Shown here: piece by piece, positions 25,800 through 37,036 of the stretch
Layout of the letters: every line of letters starts with the position of its first letter
How positions within the stretch are numbered: position 1 is the stretch's first letter
From: Acetobacterium bakii
Lineage (GTDB): Bacteria; Bacillota; Clostridia; Eubacteriales; Eubacteriaceae
Assembly (NCBI RefSeq): GCF_001263355.1
Contig: NZ_LGYO01000008.1
Span: 192,632 to 256,631, forward strand
Reading direction: 5' to 3'
Length of the DNA stretch: 64,000 bases
Translations under genes and position numbers: made by a program
The notes under the pieces: generated by a model
Databases searched by the model: none
What the model was told of the DNA's origin: nothing
What the model saw: the letters and a program-made list of their open reading frames with translations, nothing else

Positions 25800-26100
25800 A
25801 TAATAAAAGAACAGCGATGACCAAGAGAAAGATACCAATAACTGAATTTTAGAGAGTTGGAGAGTGGTGTGATTCCAATAATTCGGTGGTATGTAATACT
25901 CGCTTGCGAGCTGCTGACCTGAAAGTTTACAAAGCCAGTAGGGAAAGCCGTATCCTTTGAGGATTGTCAACGTTAAATGACTATGGTTAGGAGTGCTCTG
26001 TGCATTCAGACCAGATAAGGAAATAACCGTGAGGTTTATTTCATATTAGAGTGGTACCGTGGATAACTTATCCGCCTCTGTTTTCAGAGGTGGATTTTTT
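25800..26100 (+). ncRNA. T-box riboswitch controlling ilvC
   Basis: The leader has the hallmarks of a tRNA-sensing T-box: the distal Stem I AGAGAG (25851-25856) with GGTGTGATTCC, the T-box AGAGTGGTACCGTGG (26048-26062) and a terminator stem TCCGCCTCTG/CAGAGGTGGA (26071-26094) followed by T6. The stem ACCA...CTGAATT pairs with AATTCGGTGGT and opens into a specifier-loop strand ATGTAATAC at 25891-25899. That strand contains overlapping GTA (Val), AAT and ATA (Ile); I cannot settle the specifier, but ilvC context favours Val or Ile. The variable T in TGGT fits a tRNA with discriminator A. Uncharged tRNA would favour the antiterminator and ilvC expression. Confidence 0.93.
26071..26100 (+). terminator. 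T-box regulated terminator
   Basis: A ten-base stem TCCGCCTCTG (26071-26080) with CAGAGGTGGA (26085-26094), containing one G-U pair, has a TTTT loop and is followed by T6. It competes with the antiterminator that includes the T-box motif. Confidence 0.9.
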
Positions 26101-26198
26101 GACGTTTTAGTAATAACAAAAAGAAACGGCATATAATAATCACTATGAAGTGATTTTATATAATAAGAAGTTTGAAAACATTTCAAGGAGGAAATTAA

Positions 26199-27194
<996 letters not shown>

Positions 27195-27230
27195 TTCATC
27201 GTAGCATAACAACATAGAAACACTAAAAAA

Positions 27231-27256
27231 GGGCAGAAGACCTTCTGCCCTTTTTT
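27231..27256 (+). terminator. Intrinsic terminator of ilvC
   Basis: GGGCAGAA (27231-27238) pairs with TTCTGCCC (27243-27250) around GACC and runs into T6. The leuA operon downstream must therefore have its own promoter or depend on read-through. Confidence 0.92.
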
Positions 27257-27310
27257 GTAAAAAAAATACGAAAATTTGTTATAAATTATAAATAAATAGG
27301 AGGAGATGCA

Positions 27311-28840
27311 ATGAGCAGAATTATTAAAATATTTGATACCACCCTTCGGGATGGGGAACAATCACCGGGCTGCAGTATGAACTTGAAAGAAAAATTAGAG
27401 ATGGCGAAACAGCTGGAACGTCTTAAAATTGATGTCATCGAAGCGGGATTTGCCATTGCATCTCCTGGAGATTTTGAATCTGTTCGTCTGGTTGCCAATG
27501 AAATTAAAAATGCCACCGTGGCAAGTTTGGCAAGAAGCACAGAAAAAGATATCACCGCTGCCTATGAGGCCTTAAAAGGTGCGGTAAACCCCCGGATTCA
27601 CTTCTTTTTGGCAACCTCCGATATCCATATGGAGTATAAACTGCGCATGACCCCAGAGGAAGTTTTGGAAAAAGCGGTAAAAATGGCTCGATTTGCCAGA
27701 AATCTTTGCGGTGAAGTCGAATTCTCGGCAGAGGATGCATCGCGGACCCGGCCAGAATTTCTATATCGGGTTTTGGAAGGTGTGATAAACGAAGGGGTTA
27801 CCGTGGTTAATGTTCCCGATACCGTGGGATATACAACCCCGGGCGAGCATTTTAAATTCATTGAAGCAATCAGACATAATGTGCCAAACATCGATAAAGC
27901 GACTATTTCCGTTCATGTTCACGATGATCTCGGATTAGCAGTGGCCAACAGCCTGGCAGCCATTCAGGCAGGAGCGGGACAGGTTGAGTGTACCGTCAAT
28001 GGGATCGGGGAACGGGCCGGAAACGCGGCACTGGAAGAAATTGTCATGGCATTAAAAACCCGTCACGATATCTATCAGGCGGATACCAATATCGATACCA
28101 CTCAGATCTACCGTTCCAGCCGGTTGTTATCCAAGTTAATTGGCGTTAAGGTACAACCTAATAAAGCCATTGTTGGCGAAAATGCGTTTGCCCATGAATC
28201 AGGGATTCATCAGCATGGTATGATGGCCAACAAAGAAACCTATGAAATTATGACACCGGAATCCATTGGCTTAAAACAAAATAAAATGGTTCTTGGAAAA
28301 CACTCCGGCAAGCACGCTTTTGTGGACAAGCTTTCATCGCTTGGCTACACATTCACTTCCGACGAAGTGGTGGAGCTCTTTAATCAATTTAAAGTGTTGG
28401 CAGACAAGAAAAAGGATATTTCGGATAAAGATATTCTGGCCCTGGTGGAACAAAAACAATTGGCCATTCCCGCGGTTTATTCCCTGGATCGTTTTATCAT
28501 CAGCACCGGAAATACCATTTCGACCGCAGCGACCATTCGTTTAAGGAAAAACGGCGACCTCATCGAAGGGGTATCCCTGGCAGATGGTCCCATCAGTGCC
28601 GGATTTAAAGCCATTGGCGTTTTAGTTGACGAGGAGTTAACCTTAATTGACTACGGTGTTGAAGCCGTAACTGATGGCACCGATGCCCAGGGCGAAGCCC
28701 ACGTAAAAATTTCCGACGGAACCCACTTTTACCATGGTCGGGGTTTAAGTACCGATATCATTGATGCCAGCTTAAAGGCATTTGTGGATGCCGTGAACCA
28801 AATGCTTTATATCCAGGAAACACAAAAGGAAAAAGCTTAG
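27311..28840 (+). CDS. leuA: 2-isopropylmalate synthase
   Basis: The 509-residue enzyme condenses acetyl-CoA with 2-oxoisovalerate, the first committed step of leucine synthesis. The catalytic HMGL-like barrel shows FDTTLRDGEQSPG, SVHVHDDLGLAVANSLAAIQAGAGQVECTVNG-type metal and substrate motifs and GERAGNAALEE; the C-terminal LeuA regulatory domain (from about residue 385) would mediate leucine feedback inhibition. GGAGGAGATGCA precedes ATG 27311. AT-rich sequence between the ilvC terminator and this start could hold a weak promoter (TATAAA-like boxes), but I see no consensus. The stop codon lies within the 11-bp direct repeat flanking element copy B. Confidence 0.95.
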   Translation: MSRIIKIFDTTLRDGEQSPGCSMNLKEKLEMAKQLERLKIDVIEAGFAIASPGDFESVRLVANEIKNATVASLARSTEKDITAAYEALKGAVNPRIHFFLATSDIHMEYKLRMTPEEVLEKAVKMARFARNLCGEVEFSAEDASRTRPEFLYRVLEGVINEGVTVVNVPDTVGYTTPGEHFKFIEAIRHNVPNIDKATISVHVHDDLGLAVANSLAAIQAGAGQVECTVNGIGERAGNAALEEIVMALKTRHDIYQADTNIDTTQIYRSSRLLSKLIGVKVQPNKAIVGENAFAHESGIHQHGMMANKETYEIMTPESIGLKQNKMVLGKHSGKHAFVDKLSSLGYTFTSDEVVELFNQFKVLADKKKDISDKDILALVEQKQLAIPAVYSLDRFIISTGNTISTAATIRLRKNGDLIEGVSLADGPISAGFKAIGVLVDEELTLIDYGVEAVTDGTDAQGEAHVKISDGTHFYHGRGLSTDIIDASLKAFVDAVNQMLYIQETQKEKA

Positions 28841-29027
28841 AAACTTATAGGCAATTGCGAAATTGGTAAACATGGAACAATGGTTGCTTTGATGGCAGTT
28901 TTCACAAACAATTTTGTAACGTTGAGGCGGACATCTCGAAGAGTGTCCGACGTAAAGTGGAAAAATTGTTTCGTGTAAGCTGGCAGCGAAGCTCACGGTA
29001 GTTTGGCAATTAGCTATTAGAAACTTA
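28837..29027 (+). mobile_element. MITE-like palindromic element, copy B, with 11-bp direct repeats
   Basis: The element body (28848-29016, 169 bp) lies between leuA and cimA. It starts TAGGCAATTGCGAAATTGG and its other end, read on the opposite strand, is TAGCTAATTGCCAAACTAC, giving clear terminal inverted repeats. It is flanked exactly by TTAGAAACTTA at 28837-28847 and again at 29017-29027, as expected for a target-site duplication. A central hairpin CGGACA...TGTCCG is present. There is no room for a transposase, so movement would need one in trans. The TAG of leuA belongs to the left direct repeat, so the insertion left the coding sequence intact. Confidence 0.82.
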
Positions 29028-29043
29028 ATATAGGAGGATCGCA

Positions 29044-30633
29044 ATGTCTGAAAAAATATTGATTTTTGATTCGACCTTAAGGGATGGTGCCCAGGCAGAG
29101 GGAATTTCCTTTTCTGTGGAAGATAAAATGCGCGTTATGGAAACCCTGGACAAAATTGGCGTGGATTATATTGAAGCCGGGAACCCTGGTTCAAATCCCA
29201 AAGATATTGAATTCTTTAATCGCATTAAAGGCTTACAGCTTAAACACGCCAAGCTGGTGGCTTTTGGGAGCACCCGTCGGGGTGGAATTTCAGTTGAAGA
29301 GGATGCCAATCTGAAAGCTATTCTTGAGACGCAAACCCCGGCGGTGGCCATATTTGGAAAAAGCTGGACCTTTCATATAACCGATATTATTAAAACAACG
29401 CTGGAAGAAAATCTTCGCATGATTGAAGATACCATGGCTTATCTGAAAGCGATGGGAAAAGAAGTGACCTTTGATGCCGAGCATTTCTTTGATGGCTATA
29501 AGGCGGATCCGGTTTATGCCATTGAAGCATTACTGGCAGCCCAGGCCGGCGGAGCCGATTGTCTGGCACTTTGTGACACCAATGGCGGGGCGCTGCCCTT
29601 TGAAATAGCAGAAATAGTAAAAGACGTTCGAAAAAAGTTGGCTATTCCATTAGGTATTCATTGTCATAATGATAGTGGGATGGCTGTAGCAAACAGCATT
29701 ATGGCGGTTCAGGCCGGCGTTCGTCAGGTCCAGGGAACCTTCCTTGGCTATGGTGAACGTTGCGGCAATGCCAATCTGGCCTCAATCATCCCTAATCTTC
29801 AACTGAAAATGGGATATCATTGCCTGGCGTCAGAAGAATTACTAAAACTTACCTCCTCCGCCATTCGGATTGCCGAAATCTCAAATTATGTGCTCAGCGG
29901 CCGGGAACCCTTTGTCGGGAAATCAGCCTTTGCCCATAAGGGTGGGATGCACATTGATGCGGTCATGAAAAACCCTCAGTCCTTTGAGCATATTCCACCG
30001 GAAGCGGTGGGGAATGAACGGCGAATTCTGATGTCAGAGGTTTCGGGCCGCAGCACCATTATTCAGCTGATCAACGAAGTGGATCCCAGTCTCACCAAGA
30101 AATCAGAGGAAACCACCCGGGTCATGGATCGGATTAAGGAACTTGAATACCAGGGCTACCAGTTTGAAGGTGCCGAAAGCAGCGTGAAACTTCTGATTCT
30201 TAAGGAGTTGGGAAAATACAAACCCTTTTTCACTCTGGAAGACTTTAAAACCATTGGCGAGCAGCCTCATCATAAAGAAGCCTTGAGTTCATCAGCGGTG
30301 GTAAAAATCAACGTTGACGGTCAGTCGGAAATCAATGCCGCCGAAGGCGATGGACCTGTTAACGCATTGGATAAGGCTCTGAGAAAAGCCTTGGAAGTTT
30401 TCTATCCCAACATTCGCGACGTCCGCCTGACGGACTTTAAAGTTCGGGTCATTGACTCAAAATCAGCCACCGCCTCCAAGGTCAGGGTGCTCATTGAAAG
30501 TTCGGATGGCCAGGATATCTGGTCAAATGTGGGAGTGTCCACGGATATTATCGAAGCCAGTTTAATTGCCCTCATCGATTCCATTGAGTATAAGCTTTTA
30601 AATGATATGGAGCGGCAGTCTGACAGCAGATAA
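29044..30633 (+). CDS. cimA: (R)-citramalate synthase
   Basis: The 529-residue enzyme condenses pyruvate and acetyl-CoA to citramalate, opening the threonine-independent isoleucine route. It belongs to the LeuA family but has the CimA hallmarks FDSTLRDGAQAEGISFS, DYIEAGNPGSNPKD, LVAFGSTRRGG and the long C-terminal domain. Metal ligands are in GIHCHNDSGMAVANS. The following leuC, leuD and leuB products can process both isopropylmalate and citramalate, so placing cimA between leuA and leuCDB makes biochemical sense. AGGAGG lies just upstream and directly follows element copy B. Confidence 0.94.
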   Translation: MSEKILIFDSTLRDGAQAEGISFSVEDKMRVMETLDKIGVDYIEAGNPGSNPKDIEFFNRIKGLQLKHAKLVAFGSTRRGGISVEEDANLKAILETQTPAVAIFGKSWTFHITDIIKTTLEENLRMIEDTMAYLKAMGKEVTFDAEHFFDGYKADPVYAIEALLAAQAGGADCLALCDTNGGALPFEIAEIVKDVRKKLAIPLGIHCHNDSGMAVANSIMAVQAGVRQVQGTFLGYGERCGNANLASIIPNLQLKMGYHCLASEELLKLTSSAIRIAEISNYVLSGREPFVGKSAFAHKGGMHIDAVMKNPQSFEHIPPEAVGNERRILMSEVSGRSTIIQLINEVDPSLTKKSEETTRVMDRIKELEYQGYQFEGAESSVKLLILKELGKYKPFFTLEDFKTIGEQPHHKEALSSSAVVKINVDGQSEINAAEGDGPVNALDKALRKALEVFYPNIRDVRLTDFKVRVIDSKSATASKVRVLIESSDGQDIWSNVGVSTDIIEASLIALIDSIEYKLLNDMERQSDSR

Positions 30634-30684
30634 CGAACTGATTCCCACAGAATTCAGTAAGATATAAAAAGGAGATGAGTGACA

Positions 30685-31956
30685 TTGGGAATGACAATGA
30701 CTCAGAAAATATTAGCAGCCCATGCAGGGTTAAGTGAGGTAAAACCAGGGGATTTAATTATGGCTGATCTAGATCTCGTGCTAGGAAATGATATTACCGC
30801 ACCAGTGGCCATAAACGTATTTAAAGGCATTAATGCTAAAACCGTTTTTGATAAAGATAAGGTGGCATTGGTCCCCGACCATTTTGCTCCAAATAAAGAT
30901 ATACAAGCCGCAGAACAATGTAAGATGATGCGTCAGTTTGCCGGAGAACAAGATATTACCAACTACTTTGAAGTCGGCGAAATGGGTGTTGAACATGCTC
31001 TTCTTCCCGAAAAGGGATTAGTGGTTGCCGGTGATTTAGTCATTGGTGCAGATTCTCACACCTGTACCTACGGGGCGTTAGGCGCATTCTCAACCGGGGT
31101 TGGGAGTACCGATATGGCTGCCGGTATGGCCACCGGAAAAGCCTGGTTTAAAATACCAGCAGCCATAAAATTTAATATTACCGGAAAAATGAACCAATAT
31201 GTGTCCGGGAAAGACGTCATTCTTCACATCATCGGTATGATTGGTGTGGATGGGGCACTGTACCAATCCATGGAATTTGTCGGGGAAGGGATTGCCAATC
31301 TTACCATCGATGACCGTTTTACCATTGCGAACATGGCCATTGAAGCCGGTGCCAAAAACGGCATCTTCATTGTTGATGATCAAACCATTGATTACATCAA
31401 GGCCCATTCATCAAAAGAATTCACTGTCTATACAGCAGATGAAGATGCACAATACGAAAGAACCATTGAAATTAATTTATCAACCATCAAACCAACCGTT
31501 GCTTTCCCGCATTTACCGGAGAACACCAAAACAACCGACGAAATCACCGAACCGGTGATCATCGATCAGGTCGTTATCGGTTCCTGTACCAATGGCCGTT
31601 TATCAGATTTTGCCAAGGCCGCAAAAATATTTGAAGGCCGCAAAGTTGCCAAAGGCATCCGCACTCTGATTATTCCGGCCACCCAGAAAATTTACCTGCA
31701 GTGTATGGAACTGGGTTATTTTAAAACCTTTGTCGAAGCCGGCGCGACGGTAAGCGCGCCTACCTGTGGTCCCTGTTTAGGCGGCCATATGGGCATTCTT
31801 GCCAGCGGTGAGCGTTGTGTGGCAACCACCAACCGTAATTTTGTAGGCCGCATGGGTCATGTGGATTCAGAAGTTTATCTGGCAAACCCTGAAGTGGCGG
31901 CAGCTTCTGCTATTTTAGGCCGGATTGCCGATCCCAGCGAATTACCTAAATTATAG
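30685..31956 (+). CDS. leuC: 3-isopropylmalate dehydratase large subunit
   Basis: The 423-residue aconitase-family subunit isomerises 2- to 3-isopropylmalate and probably also citramalate to methylmalate. The 4Fe-4S ligands lie in VIGSCTNGR and [12 protein letters not shown] place the start at TTG 30685: it gives [15 protein letters not shown], the usual family N-terminus, and is spaced correctly from AAAAGGAGATGA; the upstream GTG 30679 is too close to that site. The length (about 420) is of the shorter, archaeal-like LeuC type that pairs with a small separate LeuD. Confidence 0.95.
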   Translation: MGMTMTQKILAAHAGLSEVKPGDLIMADLDLVLGNDITAPVAINVFKGINAKTVFDKDKVALVPDHFAPNKDIQAAEQCKMMRQFAGEQDITNYFEVGEMGVEHALLPEKGLVVAGDLVIGADSHTCTYGALGAFSTGVGSTDMAAGMATGKAWFKIPAAIKFNITGKMNQYVSGKDVILHIIGMIGVDGALYQSMEFVGEGIANLTIDDRFTIANMAIEAGAKNGIFIVDDQTIDYIKAHSSKEFTVYTADEDAQYERTIEINLSTIKPTVAFPHLPENTKTTDEITEPVIIDQVVIGSCTNGRLSDFAKAAKIFEGRKVAKGIRTLIIPATQKIYLQCMELGYFKTFVEAGATVSAPTCGPCLGGHMGILASGERCVATTNRNFVGRMGHVDSEVYLANPEVAAASAILGRIADPSELPKL

Positions 31957-31971
31957 GATCAAGGAGATGCT

Positions 31972-32460
31972 ATGAAAGTAAAAGGAAAAGTATTTAAATA
32001 TGGCAACAACGTTGACACCGACGTTATCATACCGGCACGGTACCTGAATACCAGCAACCACCAGGAACTGGCTAAACATTGTATGGAAGATATCGACGCT
32101 GATTTTATTAAAAATGTCCAGGATGGGGATATTATGGTTGCCAGCAAAAACTTTGGCTGCGGTTCCTCAAGAGAACACGCTCCCATTGCCATTAAGACCG
32201 CAGGAATTTCCTGTGTCATCGCAACTGATTTTGCCCGCATCTTTTACCGAAATGCCATTAACATTGGCTTACCGATTTTAGAGTGTCCGGAAGCTGCGGC
32301 TAAGATAGAAGCCGGGGATGAAGTTGAAGTAGATTTTGACACCGGCCTCATTACCAATATTACCAAAAATGAAACCTACCAGGGCCAGGCTTTCCCGGAA
32401 TTCATGCAAAAAATCATAGCAGCCGGCGGCTTGGTCAACAGCATTAACAAAAAACTATAG
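31972..32460 (+). CDS. leuD: 3-isopropylmalate dehydratase small subunit
   Basis: The 162-residue swivel-domain subunit pairs with LeuC. Family motifs are [19 protein letters not shown], the [13 protein letters not shown] loop and [18 protein letters not shown]. It begins 15 bases after leuC with AAGGAGATG upstream, so the two subunits are translated from one message. The product length is typical for the short LeuD class. Confidence 0.96.
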   Translation: MKVKGKVFKYGNNVDTDVIIPARYLNTSNHQELAKHCMEDIDADFIKNVQDGDIMVASKNFGCGSSREHAPIAIKTAGISCVIATDFARIFYRNAINIGLPILECPEAAAKIEAGDEVEVDFDTGLITNITKNETYQGQAFPEFMQKIIAAGGLVNSINKKL

Positions 32461-32499
32461 AAACCCAAATAATTTAAAATTAAGAAGGAGAGTTAGCCT

Positions 32500-33561
32500 A
32501 TGAATTATAAAATAGCCGTAATACCCGGAGATGGTATTGGACCAGAAATCGTTGGGGTCAGCACCAAAGTCCTTGATAAAATTGCCGAAAAATTCGATCA
32601 TACCTTTGATTATACCGAGGTTCTTGCCGGAGGTGTTGCCATTGATGCCTGTGACAACCCACTGCCCCAGGAAACCGTTGATATTTGTTTAGCCAGTGAT
32701 GCCGTTCTTTTGGGAGCCCTTGGAGGTCCTAAATGGGATAATCTTCCTGGCGACAAACGTCCAGAAGCCGGACTGTTGGGACTTAGAAAAAGTTTGGGCC
32801 TTTATGCCAATCTGAGACCTGCGATTCTGTATCAAGAACTAAAAGATGCCTGTCCCTTAAAACCTGAAATTATCGGAGATGAACTGGATATGATGGTGGT
32901 GCGTGAACTCACCGGCGGTATTTATTTTGGTGAAAAAGGTCGGGATGGCGATTTTGCCGCCTGGGACATTATGAAATACAGCAGACCGGAAGTGCTTCGT
33001 ATTGCCAGAACAGCATTTACCATTGCCATGAAGCGTAACAAAAAGGTCACCAATGTCGATAAAGCCAATGTATTGGAAGTTTCTCGTTTTTGGAGAAGTA
33101 TCGTAATCGAAGTTTCCAAGGATTTTCCTGAAGTAGAACTCAACCATTTATATGTGGATAATGCTGCCATGCAACTGGTGATTAACCCCAAACAATTTGA
33201 TGTCATCGTAACCGGAAACCTGTTTGGCGATATCTTATCCGATGAAGCCAGTATGATCACCGGATCTATCGGCATGCTTCCTTCAGCCAGTATGGCAGAT
33301 GGAAAATTCGGAATGTTCGAACCCATCCATGGTTCAGCACCGGACATCGCCGGTCAGGATAAAGCCAACCCCATTGCGACGATTGTATCCGTAGCCATGA
33401 TGCTGCGTTATTCCCTGGACTTAATCGAAGAAGCCGACGCCATCGAAGCGGCAGTTAAGAAAACACTTGCCCGAGGCTATCGAACCGGAGATATTTATAC
33501 CGAAGGAACGACCTTGGTCGGAACCATCGAAATGGGTCAGCGGGTTATGGAAAACCTCTAA
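32500..33561 (+). CDS. leuB: 3-isopropylmalate dehydrogenase
   Basis: The 353-residue NAD enzyme oxidises 3-isopropylmalate to 2-oxoisocaproate and can do the same with methylmalate. Motifs are [45 protein letters not shown], the metal Asp region [13 protein letters not shown] and the NAD-binding [22 protein letters not shown] precedes ATG 32500. It completes leuCDB; element copy C separates it from ilvD. Confidence 0.97.
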   Translation: MNYKIAVIPGDGIGPEIVGVSTKVLDKIAEKFDHTFDYTEVLAGGVAIDACDNPLPQETVDICLASDAVLLGALGGPKWDNLPGDKRPEAGLLGLRKSLGLYANLRPAILYQELKDACPLKPEIIGDELDMMVVRELTGGIYFGEKGRDGDFAAWDIMKYSRPEVLRIARTAFTIAMKRNKKVTNVDKANVLEVSRFWRSIVIEVSKDFPEVELNHLYVDNAAMQLVINPKQFDVIVTGNLFGDILSDEASMITGSIGMLPSASMADGKFGMFEPIHGSAPDIAGQDKANPIATIVSVAMMLRYSLDLIEEADAIEAAVKKTLARGYRTGDIYTEGTTLVGTIEMGQRVMENL

Positions 33562-33582
33562 GCTTCACGCAGTAAAGAATGT

Positions 33583-33634
33583 CAGATAATTGCGAAACTG
33601 GCAGCGAAGCATACGGCAGTTTCGCAATTACCTA
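33583..33634 (+). repeat. Palindromic dispersed element, copy C (short form)
   Basis: CAGATAATTGCGAAACTG (33583-33600) is the inverted counterpart of CAGTTTCGCAATTACCTA (33617-33634), leaving a 16-base loop GCAGCGAAGCATACGG. The right arm read backwards, TAGGTAATTGCGAAACTG, is the cleanest copy of the family's terminal repeat. The flanks AAAGAATG and AAAGTATG are similar and could be an eroded duplication. It would form a strong mRNA hairpin between leuB and ilvD. Confidence 0.85.
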
Positions 33635-33663
33635 TGAAAAGTATGGATAAGAAAGGATATCAA

Positions 33664-35328
33664 ATGAAAAGTGATCGTGTAAAAAAAGGAGTTGAAACAA
33701 CTCCGCAACGTTCTTTATTTAAAGCCATGGGTTATATTGATGAAGAACTGGAACGCCCATTAATTGGGATAGTTAATTCATTTAATGAGATTGTACCGGG
33801 ACATATTCATTTAAATACCATTACCAAAGCAGTTAAGGAGGGGGTTCGAATCGCCGGAGGCACACCCATTGAATTTCCTGTGATAGCGGTTTGTGACGGT
33901 ATTGCCATGGGACATGTGGGAATGAAATATTCTCTGGCTTCCCGGGAGCTCATTGCCGACTCCATTGAGATTATGGCCACAGCCCATGCCTTTGATGCCT
34001 TGGTTCTTGTTACAAACTGTGACAAGATTGTTCCGGGAATGCTTATGGCAGCGGCACGACTCAATATTCCGGCAGTGGTTATCAGCGGTGGTCCCATGTT
34101 AACCGGAAAGTCATTTGGGAAAAAAGACACTGATTTAAATACTGCCTTTGAAGCAGTTGGTGCCTATAATGCCGGGAAAATTGATGAATACGAGCTCAAA
34201 TCATATGAAGATTCGGTATGCCCCGGTTGCGGTTCCTGCTCAGGGATGTTTACCGCCAACAGTATGAATTGTTTAACCGAGGTACTGGGTATGGGTCTTC
34301 CTGGAAACGGTACCATCCCCGCAGTTTTTGCGGAACGAGTCCGTCTGGCAAAAAAAGCTGGGATTCAAGTCATGGAAATGCTGGAACGAAACATCAGACC
34401 AAGAGATATTATGACGGAAGCTAACTTTAAGAATGCTCTGGCCTGTGATATGGCACTGGGATGTTCAACCAACAGTATCCTCCACTTACCGGCTATTGCC
34501 TATGAAGCAGGAGTCATTATTAATCTGGATGAGGTCAATGAAATTTCAGCTAAAACCCCTCATTTATGTAAATTGGCACCGGCAGGTCAACATCATCTTG
34601 AAGATTTATATTATGCCGGAGGTATTCAGGCATTAATGAAAACCTTAGCGGATGGAAATCTTATTGATGACAGTTTAATGACGGTGACTGGCAAAACCAT
34701 TGCTGAGAATATTCAGGGTGTAACCAATAAAAACCCAGAGGTCATTCGGACCTTGGATAATCCATACAGTCCAACCGGCGGTTTAGCCATACTTTTTGGT
34801 AACTTAGCCCCAGATGGCGCGGTTGTTAAACAGGGGGCTGTGGCACCCGAGATGTTAAAACATCAGGGACCGGCAAGGGTCTTTAATTCCGAAGAAGACG
34901 CAACCAGCGCCATTAAAGCGGGAAAAATTGTCAAAGGTGATGTTGTCGTCATTCGTTATGAAGGTCCCAAAGGCGGTCCGGGTATGCGGGAAATGTTATT
35001 TCCCACCTCGGCCATTGCCGGCATGGGTTTGGATAAGGACGTCGCGCTGATTACCGATGGCCGATTCAGCGGCGCTACCCGTGGTGCGGCCATTGGCCAT
35101 ATTTCACCCGAAGCAGCTGCCGGGGGAGCGATTGGCCTTGTTGAAGAAGGTGATCTCATTGCCATTGATATTCCCAACCGTTCGATAAAGTTAATGGTGG
35201 ATGATGCTGTTTTAGAAGAACGAAAAGCTGCCTGGATTCCTCAGGAGCCTAAGATTAAAACCGGTTATTTAGCGCGATATAGTAAATTGGTTACTTCTGC
35301 CTCTACCGGCGCAGTGTTTGAAAAATAA
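33664..35328 (+). CDS. ilvD: Dihydroxy-acid dehydratase
   Basis: The 554-residue Fe-S enzyme makes the 2-oxo acid precursors of valine and isoleucine. Cluster cysteines are in NCDKIVPGM and [21 protein letters not shown]-type motifs, and the C-terminal swivel contains [16 protein letters not shown]. Three in-frame ATGs compete: 33634, 33643 and 33664. I chose 33664 because AAAGGAT sits at the right distance and [11 protein letters not shown] is the usual family start; the upstream ATGs overlap the end of element copy C. Confidence 0.96.
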   Translation: MKSDRVKKGVETTPQRSLFKAMGYIDEELERPLIGIVNSFNEIVPGHIHLNTITKAVKEGVRIAGGTPIEFPVIAVCDGIAMGHVGMKYSLASRELIADSIEIMATAHAFDALVLVTNCDKIVPGMLMAAARLNIPAVVISGGPMLTGKSFGKKDTDLNTAFEAVGAYNAGKIDEYELKSYEDSVCPGCGSCSGMFTANSMNCLTEVLGMGLPGNGTIPAVFAERVRLAKKAGIQVMEMLERNIRPRDIMTEANFKNALACDMALGCSTNSILHLPAIAYEAGVIINLDEVNEISAKTPHLCKLAPAGQHHLEDLYYAGGIQALMKTLADGNLIDDSLMTVTGKTIAENIQGVTNKNPEVIRTLDNPYSPTGGLAILFGNLAPDGAVVKQGAVAPEMLKHQGPARVFNSEEDATSAIKAGKIVKGDVVVIRYEGPKGGPGMREMLFPTSAIAGMGLDKDVALITDGRFSGATRGAAIGHISPEAAAGGAIGLVEEGDLIAIDIPNRSIKLMVDDAVLEERKAAWIPQEPKIKTGYLARYSKLVTSASTGAVFEK

Positions 35329-35362
35329 AACTCAAAAATAATATTAGGAAGGAAGTGAGAAT

Positions 35363-37024
35363 TTGAAAAATAAAGATTTGTTAATGGGTTCCGAAATTAC
35401 GGTTCGTTGTTTGGAAGAGCAGGGAATCAAGTATGTATTTTGTTTCCCTGGCGGTGTTGTTATTCCATTATTTGATGCTTTTTACCGATTGGATCATAAC
35501 ATTACACAAATTGGACCCTGTCATGAACAAAATGGTGTCCATGCAGCCGACGGGTATGCACGAACCAGCGGTACTGTCGGTGTGGCTATTACAACTTCAG
35601 GCCCCGGAGCAACCAATGCCATTACCGGTATTGCCAATGCCTATTTGGATTCAGTACCACTGGTTGTTATCACCGGCCAGGTTGCTTCACCACTGCTGGG
35701 AAAGGATTCCTTCCAGGAAATTGATATTACCAGCGTGACCATGGAAATCACCAAGCATAATTATTTGGTAACCAAGGTTGAAAAATTGGCGGATACAATT
35801 CGTGAGGCGTTTGTTATCGCTCAATCAGGAAGACCCGGGCCGGTTGTCATTGATATCCCAAAAGATATTTTTATGGCAAAAACAGACTATCAGTGGATGG
35901 ACATTCCAAAACTTAAACAGAACCATCCAAAACTCAATGAGGATAAAATAGCAGAAGCGATTGCCGCTATCAAGGCAGCAAAAAATCCTGTGATATATGC
36001 GGGTGGAGGTGTTCTCAAATCCAAAGCAAGTGAAGAGCTTCTGGCATTTGCAGAAAAATCTGGAGTACCCGTGGCAAATTCATTGATGGGTTTAGGCGGC
36101 ATCCCCAGAGATCACGAATTATCCCTGGGGATGGTTGGCATGCATGGTTTTCAGGAAACCAATTTAGCGGTGATCAATTCAGATTTACTCATTGCCATTG
36201 GGGCACGATTCAGTGATCGTGTCACCGGAAACTGCAATGCCTTTGTGCGAAACAAGAAAATTGTCCACATTGATGTGGATCCCACCGAATTTGCCAAGAA
36301 TATTCCTGCCGAAATTCAAATACAGGGGAATATTAAAGATGTGTTGCCGCTGCTTACTCAGGGAATCGAGAAAAAAGTATATCCGGAATGGTATGAAAAG
36401 ATTAAAAACTGGATAATTCCCTGCAAAATCCAAAACGCTTATAATCCTAAAAATATTCTCAACACAATTAACGCGGCATATCCTGAAGCCTATGTTGTCA
36501 CTGAAGTTGGACAGCATCAAATGTGGGTAGGACAATACTGGAACGTGAAACGACCGGCACAGTTCGTCACTTCAGGAGGGTTGGGTACCATGGGCTATGG
36601 CCTGGGGGCTGCTATGGGTGTTAAACTGGCAAATCCCGACAGTGATGTACTTTTAATTGCCGGAGATGGCAGTTTCCGGATGAACTGTCAGGAACTGATC
36701 ACTGTGAGTAAGTACAAGATTCCAATAAAAATCTTTCTTTTTGACAATGAAGCTCTGGGAATGGTCAGGCAGTGGCAGAAGCTGTTTAGCGAAAAGCGCT
36801 ATGCCGAAACCGATATTGTCCAATGCACGGATTATCTGATGCTGGCAGCAGCCAGCGGCATTCCCGGTTATAAGGTAACCACCATGGCAGAAATGGCAGA
36901 TGTTCTTGAAAAAATCAAAGATCAGGAAGGTCCTTTACTGGTGCATGTGAAAATCTCCAACGAAGAAGGGGTTTATCCCATTGTTCCGGCGGGATGCGCC
37001 ATTGATGAAATTTATTATGAATAA
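35363..37024 (+). CDS. ilvB: Acetolactate synthase large (catalytic) subunit
   Basis: The 553-residue TPP enzyme forms acetolactate or acetohydroxybutyrate. The catalytic Glu lies in CHEQNGVHAADGYAR, the activation of TPP region in GPGATNAITGIANAYLDS, and the TPP/Mg motif in GDGSFRMNCQELITVSKY, with FAD-binding domain between. Translation begins at TTG 35363, after GGAAGGAAGTGAG. No regulatory subunit gene (ilvN) follows; a terminator comes after 12 bases. Without IlvN the enzyme may escape feedback inhibition by valine, or the subunit may be encoded elsewhere. Confidence 0.94.
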   Translation: MKNKDLLMGSEITVRCLEEQGIKYVFCFPGGVVIPLFDAFYRLDHNITQIGPCHEQNGVHAADGYARTSGTVGVAITTSGPGATNAITGIANAYLDSVPLVVITGQVASPLLGKDSFQEIDITSVTMEITKHNYLVTKVEKLADTIREAFVIAQSGRPGPVVIDIPKDIFMAKTDYQWMDIPKLKQNHPKLNEDKIAEAIAAIKAAKNPVIYAGGGVLKSKASEELLAFAEKSGVPVANSLMGLGGIPRDHELSLGMVGMHGFQETNLAVINSDLLIAIGARFSDRVTGNCNAFVRNKKIVHIDVDPTEFAKNIPAEIQIQGNIKDVLPLLTQGIEKKVYPEWYEKIKNWIIPCKIQNAYNPKNILNTINAAYPEAYVVTEVGQHQMWVGQYWNVKRPAQFVTSGGLGTMGYGLGAAMGVKLANPDSDVLLIAGDGSFRMNCQELITVSKYKIPIKIFLFDNEALGMVRQWQKLFSEKRYAETDIVQCTDYLMLAAASGIPGYKVTTMAEMADVLEKIKDQEGPLLVHVKISNEEGVYPIVPAGCAIDEIYYE

Positions 37025-37036
37025 TTAATACGAATC

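Noticed and set aside
25704-25970. An 88-codon minus-strand frame over the ilvC leader
   Set aside because: It overlaps the consensus promoter and Stem I of the T-box RNA on the other strand.
28772-29044. A 90-codon minus-strand frame over the leuA-cimA gap
   Set aside because: It is a by-product of the palindromic element and overlaps the end of leuA; no codon bias or ribosome site supports it.
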